A stretch of 39,193 nucleotides of DNA from the NCBI GenBank assembly GCA_965660195.1, contig CBFHZM010000008.1, positions 1-39,193 of the forward strand, in the 5' to 3' direction. The first letter of the stretch is position 1, and each line of letters starts with the position of its first letter. The translations under genes were made by a program, and so were the position numbers. The DNA is from JAYODZ01 sp965660195 (lineage in GTDB: Bacteria > Pseudomonadota > Alphaproteobacteria > RS24). The notes under the pieces are model-generated. The model worked only from the letters and a program-made list of their open reading frames with translations. It was not told where the DNA came from and made no database searches. Of this stretch, positions 15,127 to 22,440 are shown piece after piece.

Positions 15127-16432
15127 ATGGTAGCGCTCGTAAAAACTTTTGCTTTTCATGGCATGGAAGCTGTTTTGGTTGAAGTCCAGGTGCATTTGGC
15201 GCCAGGACAGCACGCCTTTAGCGTGGTTGGATTGGCTGACAAATCGATTGCGGAGAGCCGTGAGCGCGTGCGTGCGGCGTTGCATGTCGCTGGGCTTGCC
15301 TTACCCTTCGAGCGCATTACGATCAACCTATCGCCAGCGGATCTACCGAAAGAGGGCAGCCATTACGACCTTGCTATCGCTCTTGGCCTATTGGTGAGTA
15401 TGGGTGTTCTGGCGCAGGATCAGCTTACAGGTCTTGTCGTGCTGGGCGAGCTGGGGCTTGATGGCAGTTGTCGGGGCGTCCCCGGCTGTCTACCGGCGGC
15501 AGTTGCGGCGCATGCGTTGGGCATGGGGTTGATCTGCCCCCAGACCAATGGTGGCGAAGCGGCTTTGGCCGGCATGCCGCACACATCACAAGGTCTTATT
15601 GCGGCACCACACTTGCTTGCACTCATTGATCATTTGCGTGGTCGTCAACTTCTTCCCGAGCCGACCCCGCTGGCTTTGGAGGAGGGGGCCGCTGGCGCCG
15701 ATATGGCGGATGTCCGCGGCCAGGGTGAGGCCCGACTGGTGCTCGAAGTGGCCGCAGCGGGCGAACATAATGTTCTGATGATTGGCCCCCCAGGTGCGGG
15801 GAAGTCGATGATTGCCAGCCGGTTGCCGTCGCTCCTGCCACCGATGACCGTGACGGAGGCCTTAGAGGTCAATATGATTGCGAGCTTGGCGCGCAACGGC
15901 GCCTCACAAATACTGGCACTGCGACGGCCCTATCGCGCGCCGCACCATTCGGCCAGCATGGCGGCTCTGGTTGGCGGCGGCCGTACTGCGCGCCTGCCCG
16001 CGGGTGCCGCAGTGTCGGCGCGATTATGTTAGTTCGGTATCAGGTCCTTTGATCGATCGTTTTGATATGGTTTTGCATATTCCGCCCGTGCCGCTAGTTG
16101 ATATGATCTCGCCCGACCGAGGCGAGATCTCGGCCCAGATTTCGTGCCGCGTGGCGCAAGCGCGCGTTCGCCAAAAACAGCGGCAAGGTTGTTTGAACAA
16201 AGACCACAGCGGGGATGCTCTGATGGCGCAAATTCGCGTGCAGCCCGAGGCCAGGCGCCTCCTCGACCACGTGGTCAGCAAAAACCAATTATCGGCCCGT
16301 GGATTTGCCCGACTGCTTCGCGTTGCGCGATCGTTAACTGATCTCATGGACCAAGACGAAATTGCCGCCAGCGCGATCGCAACGGCTTTGAATTGGCGAC
16401 ACGGTGTTTCGTTGGGGGAGGATATTTCATGA
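15127..16432 (+). pseudogene. comM: YifB/ComM-type Mg-chelatase-like AAA ATPase, internal deletion and frameshift
   Basis: YifB/ComM is an AAA+ helicase-like ATPase that promotes branch migration during natural transformation in some bacteria. The 5' part (15127 to about 15990) reads normally: N-terminal ChlI-like domain, Walker A GPPGAGKS (about 220-227), and RPYRAPHH before GGGRTA. The frame then fails and stops at 16032. The 3' part resumes in the next frame from about 15992: CPRVPQCRRDY, SGPLIDRFD, and the C-terminal domain to the stop at 16430-16432. The two parts total about 434 codons against roughly 505-510 in the family. Some 70-75 codons are therefore missing, including Walker B (usually FLDELPEF) and sensor 1. 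The lost length must leave remainder two on division by three. An assembly error is the alternative. Confidence 0.85.
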
Positions 16433-16434
16433 GT

Positions 16435-16452
16435 TTGTCACACGGGAGTCAC
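16435..16452 (+). promoter_or_regulatory. Pho-box-like direct repeat upstream of olsB
   Basis: TTGTCAC (16435-16441) and GAGTCAC (16446-16452) are repeated with an 11-base period; extended to nine bases the two copies agree at seven positions. The PhoB consensus is two CTGTCAT heptamers with the same period. The GTCA core is conserved in both copies. CAATAA at 16461-16466 could act as the -10. Ornithine-lipid genes are known PhoB targets in rhizobia, which makes the position meaningful. It starts just after the yifB stop. Confidence 0.45.
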
Positions 16453-16506
16453 ACAAAAAACAATAAACCAATCGCATATGACCCACGTTATCCCGAAGGA
16501 GGCTAA

Positions 16507-17358
16507 ATGGCACTTGATTTTATCGACCACAACTCCACCCAGCCGACGATCGCATCAGCTCTGAACCTCGGTGATCAGAGCGGCGTCATGACGGTACGCC
16601 TAGCTGTAACATCGCGCGAGCGCATCGCGGCGCAAGCTTTGCGGTATCAAGTTTTTTACGAAGAAATGGCGGCCACGCCGACGCCCGAACAGGCAATGTT
16701 GCGGCGTGATTATGACCGTTTTGATGCGATCTGCGACCATCTGATTTTAACTGTGAAAGGTTCAGCGGAGGGGGTCACCGCAGCAGCGCGGCTTGAGACC
16801 GGGGAAACCGTAATTGGATGTTACCGGCTATTGCTCGGGTCGCGGGCACGCGAGGGCTTTTATAGTGCGCAAGAATTTGATTTGGAGCCGTTACTCAGCG
16901 GCGTTGGCCGCGGCTTGAATATTCTAGAGTTGGGCCGTTCGTGCATTGCCCCTGCCTATCGCTCGAAGCATGCGATCGATCGCTTGTGGCGTGGCCTCTA
17001 TGCATATATTCAAACGCATGGTGTTGATGTTCTGATGGGGTGCGCCTCTTTCCCGACGCTTGATATTACCTCGATTGCTGAGCCGTTGAGCTTTTTACAT
17101 TATAATTTCCGCGCCCCAGTCTTGTGGCGGGTGCGGGCCCAGGCGTCACAATTCGTCGCCATGGACCGCTTGCCGCTCGAGGCGATTGACGAACGCCGAG
17201 CCTTGCGTGCTCTGCCGCCGGTTTTACGCGGATATATCCGCGCGGGTTGCATGGTCGGGGATGGCGCTGTGATAGACGCTGATTTTGGCACGACAGATGT
17301 GTTTGTTATGCTACCACTTCAGCAGGCCGCAGAACGCTACATCGCCCATTATAGTTAA
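16507..17358 (+). CDS. olsB: Ornithine-acyl-ACP N-acyltransferase OlsB-like (GNAT fold)
   Basis: OlsB transfers a 3-hydroxyacyl chain from ACP to the alpha-amino group of ornithine, the first step to phosphorus-free ornithine lipids. The 283-residue protein has the acyl-ACP-dependent GNAT pattern shared with OlsB and autoinducer synthases: ALRYQVFYEEM (about 44-54), the acidic YDRFDAICDHL (about 73-83), GCYRLL (about 101-106), ELGRSCIAPAYR and GCASF. A strong AAGGAGG precedes the ATG. A Pho-box-like repeat lies just upstream. No second acyltransferase is adjacent, but a PlsC/OlsA-type protein is encoded at 31117. The stop overlaps the convergent maeB stop. A related N-acyltransferase with a different head group is possible. 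Confidence 0.8.
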   Translation: MALDFIDHNSTQPTIASALNLGDQSGVMTVRLAVTSRERIAAQALRYQVFYEEMAATPTPEQAMLRRDYDRFDAICDHLILTVKGSAEGVTAAARLETGETVIGCYRLLLGSRAREGFYSAQEFDLEPLLSGVGRGLNILELGRSCIAPAYRSKHAIDRLWRGLYAYIQTHGVDVLMGCASFPTLDITSIAEPLSFLHYNFRAPVLWRVRAQASQFVAMDRLPLEAIDERRALRALPPVLRGYIRAGCMVGDGAVIDADFGTTDVFVMLPLQQAAERYIAHYS

Positions 17359-19622
17359 TCGATCGTTTCCAACCCGTAAGCGGCGATCGCGGCCATATTG
17401 AGGATCTCGGTCGCCGTTGAGCCAATGCGGGCTATTTGAACAGAGTGCTGAAGCCCCAGCAGGATCGGGCCAATCATCGTTGCGCCGCCCAGCTCTTCGA
17501 GCATTTTTGTTGAAATCGACGCTGAGTGGATTGCCGGCATGACCAGGACATTGGCCGGCTCGCTGAGACGGCAGAAGGGGTAGAGTTTCATGGCGTCGCG
17601 GTTCAAAGCAACATCGGCAGCCATTTCGCCTTCGTACTCAAAATCGACTTTGCGCTGATCTAGCAGACGAACAGCTTCGCGTACGTAAACCGAGCGATCG
17701 CCCTCCGGATGACCAAAGGTCGAATAGGCGAGCATCGCAACGCGTGGTTCGTTACCAAGGGAGCGGGCCATGCGCGCTGTTTGCTCGGCAATATCTGCGA
17801 GCTCTTCGCCGCTCGGCATATCGATCACGTTCGTATCGGAGACCATTACCGTGCGCCCGCGCGCAATCATCATGGTGACGCCGATAACCCGGTGGCCTGG
17901 CCGTGGGTCGATCACCTCGCGCACCTCTTCCAGCGCAATTGAATAATTGCGTGTTACACCTGTGACCATGGCATCGGCGTCGCCATTGGCCAGCATACAA
18001 GCGCCGTAAATATTACGGTCATTGCTGACGAGGCGTTGAACATCGCGATATAAGCGCCCCCGCCGTTGCAGACGTTTATATAAGAAGTCGGTATAGGCAT
18101 CTTGCCGTGTCGACAGGCGTGTGTCGTGAATGGTGATGTCGGTGCGTTCGTGCAAGCCAAGGCTATACATTTGCTCGCGCACGATCTTCTCGGTGCCGAT
18201 AAGAATGGGATCGCCTAGCCCCATATCTTTAAACGCCACAGCGGCGCGAATGACTTGCTCTTGTTCGCCTTCGGCAAAGATCATCCGTTTGGGCTGTTTG
18301 CGGGCTTTGTTGATAATGATTTGCAGTGACCGTGCCGCAGGGTTCAGGCGGGCAGAGAGCTGCTCGCGGTAGTGGTCCATATCGACAATTGGTTTGCGGG
18401 CAACGCCACTATCCATCGCCGCTTGCGCCACTGCTACGGGGATTTCGACAACCAGGCGCGGGTCAAATGGCACAGGGATGATGTAATCTGGGCCAAAGCG
18501 TGGCCGTTCGCCACTATAGGCGGCGGCGACCTCGTCGGGCACGTCGGCCCGCGCAAGTGTGGCCAGCGCTTCGGCGCAGGCTATTTTCATCGCATCGTTG
18601 ATTGTACTGGCCCGCACATCGAGGGCGCCACGGAAAATATACGGAAAGCCGAGAACGTTATTTACTTGGTTCGGGTAATCCGAACGCCCCGTCGCCATAA
18701 TCGCATCATCACGGATGCTGGCGACCTCCTCAGGGGTAATTTCGGGGTCCGGGTTTGCCATGGCAAATATAATCGGCTTATCGGCCATTGACTTAATCAT
18801 TGCCTCATTGACGGCACCCTTAACCGACAGGCCAAGGAAAACATCAGCTCCAACCAAGGCTTCTGCCAAGGTCCGGCGATCCGTGTCACTACTGTGTGCG
18901 GATTTCCATTGGTTCATGCCGTCGCTTCGGCCTTTATAAATAACGCCTTTAGTGTCGCACAAAATGGCGTTTTCATTCGGTAGGCCCATGGCCTTGATAA
19001 GCTCTAGACAAGCAATCCCGGCCGCCCCAGCGCCATTTACCACCACTTTCGTGGTCTTAATATCGCGCCCCGTAAGGTGCAACGCGTTGATTAACCCAGC
19101 GGCGCAAATAATTGCGGTCCCATGCTGGTCATCATGAAACACGGGAATATCCATCACTTCGCGCAAGCGTTGCTCGATTACGAAGCAATCGGGTGCTTTG
19201 ATATCCTCGAGGTTAATGCCGCCAAACGAAGGGCTTAAAAAGCGCACCGCGTTGATAAACTCGTCGGTATCTTCGGTGTCGACTTCAAGATCGATGCTGT
19301 CAACATCGGCGAAGCGCTTGAACAAGACAGCTTTGCCTTCCATTACGGGTTTGGAAGCGAGGGCCCCTAAATTGCCTAGCCCCAAAATTGCTGTACCATT
19401 GGAAATAACCGCCACCATATTACCGCGAGCGGTATAATCATAAGACGCATCGGGGTTTTCAGCGATCACTTTTACCGGAACAGCAACCCCCGGAGAGTAG
19501 GCAAGCGAGAGGTCCCGTTGCGTCGCCATAGGTTTCGTCGGCACGATTTCGAGCTTGCCAGGCTTGCCCCGTGTGTGAAAGCGGAGCGCTTCCTGATCGG
19601 TAAAACTTTTATCTTCGGACAT
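17355..19622 (-). CDS. maeB: NADP-dependent malic enzyme with phosphotransacetylase-like domain
   Basis: Decarboxylates malate to pyruvate, producing NADPH. The 755-residue protein has the MaeB two-domain build. An N-terminal malic domain (about 1-430) carries SYDYTARGNMVAVISNG, the divalent-metal segment FHDDQHGTA, and the nucleotide-binding GAGAAGIACL. A C-terminal phosphotransacetylase-like domain (about 431-755) follows, which in MaeB proteins has a regulatory or oligomerising role without transacetylase activity. GGGA precedes the ATG by a few bases. It is divergent from mutS and its stop overlaps the olsB stop. Confidence 0.95.
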   Translation of the reverse strand: MSEDKSFTDQEALRFHTRGKPGKLEIVPTKPMATQRDLSLAYSPGVAVPVKVIAENPDASYDYTARGNMVAVISNGTAILGLGNLGALASKPVMEGKAVLFKRFADVDSIDLEVDTEDTDEFINAVRFLSPSFGGINLEDIKAPDCFVIEQRLREVMDIPVFHDDQHGTAIICAAGLINALHLTGRDIKTTKVVVNGAGAAGIACLELIKAMGLPNENAILCDTKGVIYKGRSDGMNQWKSAHSSDTDRRTLAEALVGADVFLGLSVKGAVNEAMIKSMADKPIIFAMANPDPEITPEEVASIRDDAIMATGRSDYPNQVNNVLGFPYIFRGALDVRASTINDAMKIACAEALATLARADVPDEVAAAYSGERPRFGPDYIIPVPFDPRLVVEIPVAVAQAAMDSGVARKPIVDMDHYREQLSARLNPAARSLQIIINKARKQPKRMIFAEGEQEQVIRAAVAFKDMGLGDPILIGTEKIVREQMYSLGLHERTDITIHDTRLSTRQDAYTDFLYKRLQRRGRLYRDVQRLVSNDRNIYGACMLANGDADAMVTGVTRNYSIALEEVREVIDPRPGHRVIGVTMMIARGRTVMVSDTNVIDMPSGEELADIAEQTARMARSLGNEPRVAMLAYSTFGHPEGDRSVYVREAVRLLDQRKVDFEYEGEMAADVALNRDAMKLYPFCRLSEPANVLVMPAIHSASISTKMLEELGGATMIGPILLGLQHSVQIARIGSTATEILNMAAIAAYGLETID

Positions 19623-19657
19623 AATGATCCCGCTGTGACTATTAACCTCTTTTAAGC

Positions 19658-19679
19658 CCTTGTCTTAACAAGAACAAGG
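19658..19679. repeat. Nested inverted repeat in the maeB-mutS intergenic region
   Basis: CTTGT (19659-19663), loop CTTA, ACAAG (19668-19672) form an inner hairpin. The left arm with its preceding C, CCTTGT, also pairs with ACAAGG at 19674-19679. The alternative pairing is unusual. It is about 36 bases before maeB and 80 before mutS. No known operator is recognised. Confidence 0.3.
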
Positions 19680-19749
19680 TCAAGCGCCCTTCCTGTGAAA
19701 ATAATTCGGTTTTGCACATGCCAAGCCTTTCTCCAGCGCGATGCTCTGA

Positions 19750-19755
19750 TAGACT
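19750..19755 (+). promoter_or_regulatory. Possible -10 element of mutS, leaderless geometry
   Basis: TAGACT is followed by six bases and the mutS ATG at 19762, with no Shine-Dalgarno between. A -35 is not convincing. The spacing equals that at nth, DUF2244 and hrcA. Confidence 0.35.
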
Positions 19756-19761
19756 GCCGGC

Positions 19762-22422
19762 ATGACGTCTAATAATACTTCACCCGCAGCATCTGCCGTG
19801 ACCCCCATGATGGAGCAATATTTAGCGCTAAAGGCCGCGCATGCAGATTATTTGCTGTTTTATCGAATGGGTGATTTTTACGAATTGTTTTTTGACGATG
19901 CCGTCGTCGCGGCGCAGGCGTTGGATATTACGCTCACCCATCGCGGCAAGCATTTGGGCGAAGACACGCCGATGTGCGGGGTTCCCGTGCATGCTGCTGA
20001 AAGTTATTTGCACCGCCTGATCCGGAACGGACACAAAGTGGCTATCTGTGAGCAAATGGAAGACCCGGCGGAAGCGAAAAAGCGCGGCAGCAAGGCGGTT
20101 GTGCGGCGTGATGTCGTCCGCTTGGTGACGCCAGGAACCCTAAGCGAGGATGGCTTGTTAAACGCGCGGCGCAATAATTTTCTTTGCGCCATTGCCGCGG
20201 CGGGCAGCGACACAGCGCTGGGTTGGTTAGATATGTCGACTGGCGAGTTTTCACTCGCGAGTGTCAAGGAGCATGACCTAGCAGCGCATTTGGCGCGCAT
20301 TGCGCCGAGCGAAATTATTCTCGCCACTGCCAGCCGACCGCTTTATCAAGCCGCGATCGCACAAGCTTGCCCCGATAGCGTCGTTACCGAACGCGACCAT
20401 GTGCAGGGCCTGTCCGAGCAAGCCGGAACCCTTTTTGAGGCTTGTTATGGGTCGGCTGCACCTGCGGAAGCCTTGGCGCGCGCGCCGCGTGCCGCCGCCG
20501 CGATGCTCCTTGATTATCTACAAGCCACCCAAATCGATACGGCTTTGCGGCTACAACTGCCCCAGCTCGATAATCAAAGCGCGACCATGGAGATCGATGC
20601 TGCGACGCGCATGAACCTCGAGCTTAGCCGCACACAAAGCGGCGCCTTTAAGGGCAGTCTCTTGGCGACGATAGATAAGACCGTGACGGCGGCAGGGGCG
20701 CGGTTGCTGAGCCTGTGGTTATCGGCCCCCTTGATTGATGTGGCAAAGATCGAAGACCGGCTTAATGCAGTCACGTTTTTTACCGCCAATCGACGCCATG
20801 GCGAGGATATAACCAAAAGTTTAAAAACCGTATCAGATGTCGGTCGAGCTCTGTCGCGGATGGTGATGGATCGAGCTGGCCCACGTGATTTGCGCGCCAT
20901 CGCCCAAGCGGTCGCCGCCTATCGCGATATTGCCGAAACCTTAAATGCGGCCGAGCGTGAAACGTTGCCGGCTTTATTGGCGGCGTGGCAACAGCCATTG
21001 CCCGCTGATCTCTTGGCGTTGCAGAATGAAATTGATCGGGCGATCGAGGCGCAACCGCCCTTGATTATTCGCGATGGTAATTTCATTTGCGCTGGCTATG
21101 ACGCAGCACTTGATCAGGCTCGTAGTCTGCGCGATGAGAGCCGCCGGGTTATTGCCGCCTTGCAACAACGCTACAGCGATGCCACCGGCATCAAGGCTCT
21201 AAAGATAAAATATAATGCGGTGCTTGGTTATCATATTGATGTGGCGGCGGGTCAGGCCGATAAGTTACAAAGCTCGCCTTTTGTCGAGGAATTTATTCAT
21301 CGGCAGACCTTGGCTAATTCGGTGCGCTTTTCAACCCGCGAATTGGCGGATTTGGCGGGGCAAATCAGCCGCGCCGCTGAAACCGCTTTGCATCGCGAAC
21401 ATGAAATCTATGCCGCCTTGCGTGCGCAAACGATTGCCGCCGCGACATCGCTGGAGCGTGTTGCGCAAGAGCTCGCCTTGGTCGATACGCTTAGCGCCTT
21501 GGGGCATTTGGCGGTTGAGCACGATTGGGTGCGACCGCAGTTTCATAGCGATCTCCGGTTTGACATTGTCGCGGGCCAACATCCCGTCGTGGCCCGTGCG
21601 CTGGCGGTTGAGAACAAGCCTTTTATCGCCAATGATTGCAGCCTGACGGCGTCCGACGGGGCGCAGTTATTGCTCCTGACGGGCCCCAACATGGCCGGTA
21701 AGTCGACTTTCCTCCGACAAAATGCCCTGATCGCAATCTTGGCACAAATTGGGAGCTTTGTTCCGGCGCAGGCAGCAGAACTAGGGCTTGTTGATCGGGT
21801 ATTCTCGCGCGTCGGCGCGGCCGATGATCTGGCGCGCGGGCGCTCTACCTTTATGGTTGAGATGGTCGAGACGGCGATGATTTTACGACAAGCGACCCCG
21901 AGAAGCCTTGTGATATTAGATGAAATTGGCCGCGGCACAGCAACTTTTGATGGTTTATCCTTAGCTTGGGCCTGTATCGAATATTTGCACGATATTATTG
22001 GCTGTCGGACGATTTTTGCGACGCATTATCACGAGTTAACCGCCTTGCAAGAGCGCCTCCGCCGCCTCGATAACATTACTATGCGGGTTAAGGAGCATGC
22101 CGGCAGCCTCGTGTTTCTGCATGAAGTTGGCAAAGGTGCGGCTGATCGCTCTTATGGTATTCATGTCGCGGAGCTTGCGGGCCTGCCTAATGCGGTTACG
22201 CAACGGGCGAAAGAGATTTTGGCAACGCTGGAAGAAAATAGGGGCGCTTCGACACTGACGGCATCGCTCGATGGTTTGCCTCTGTTTGAGGTCAATGCGG
22301 CGCCACCGCCCAAAGCCGATAAGTTGCGCGAGGCGTTAGGCGATATTGATCCGGATCAATTATCGCCGCGAGAGGCTCTCGACTGGCTTTATCGTTTGAG
22401 AAAAATGCTAAAAGACGAATAA
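19762..22422 (+). CDS. mutS: DNA mismatch repair protein MutS
   Basis: Recognises mismatches and small loops and starts methyl-independent or MutL-coupled repair. The 886-residue protein is full length. Domains in order: the mismatch-binding domain with the Phe-x-Glu motif (FYELFF, about 38-43); connector, lever and clamp domains; and the ATPase with Walker A GPNMAGKST (about 640-648), Walker B VILDEIGRGTATFDG (about 717-731) and THYHEL. The C-terminal helix-turn-helix and beta-clamp-proximal tail are present. It begins the 18-gene codirectional run that reaches the window end. The ATG has no Shine-Dalgarno; TAGACT lies six bases before it. Confidence 0.97.
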   Translation: MTSNNTSPAASAVTPMMEQYLALKAAHADYLLFYRMGDFYELFFDDAVVAAQALDITLTHRGKHLGEDTPMCGVPVHAAESYLHRLIRNGHKVAICEQMEDPAEAKKRGSKAVVRRDVVRLVTPGTLSEDGLLNARRNNFLCAIAAAGSDTALGWLDMSTGEFSLASVKEHDLAAHLARIAPSEIILATASRPLYQAAIAQACPDSVVTERDHVQGLSEQAGTLFEACYGSAAPAEALARAPRAAAAMLLDYLQATQIDTALRLQLPQLDNQSATMEIDAATRMNLELSRTQSGAFKGSLLATIDKTVTAAGARLLSLWLSAPLIDVAKIEDRLNAVTFFTANRRHGEDITKSLKTVSDVGRALSRMVMDRAGPRDLRAIAQAVAAYRDIAETLNAAERETLPALLAAWQQPLPADLLALQNEIDRAIEAQPPLIIRDGNFICAGYDAALDQARSLRDESRRVIAALQQRYSDATGIKALKIKYNAVLGYHIDVAAGQADKLQSSPFVEEFIHRQTLANSVRFSTRELADLAGQISRAAETALHREHEIYAALRAQTIAAATSLERVAQELALVDTLSALGHLAVEHDWVRPQFHSDLRFDIVAGQHPVVARALAVENKPFIANDCSLTASDGAQLLLLTGPNMAGKSTFLRQNALIAILAQIGSFVPAQAAELGLVDRVFSRVGAADDLARGRSTFMVEMVETAMILRQATPRSLVILDEIGRGTATFDGLSLAWACIEYLHDIIGCRTIFATHYHELTALQERLRRLDNITMRVKEHAGSLVFLHEVGKGAADRSYGIHVAELAGLPNAVTQRAKEILATLEENRGASTLTASLDGLPLFEVNAAPPPKADKLREALGDIDPDQLSPREALDWLYRLRKMLKDE

Positions 22423-22440
22423 TGCGCTATATTGCGCGGT

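Noticed and set aside
15878..16432. Independent 184-residue gene starting at 15878
   Set aside because: Its first 38 codons are an out-of-frame shadow of yifB; only the part from about 15992 is real, as the displaced 3' end of yifB.
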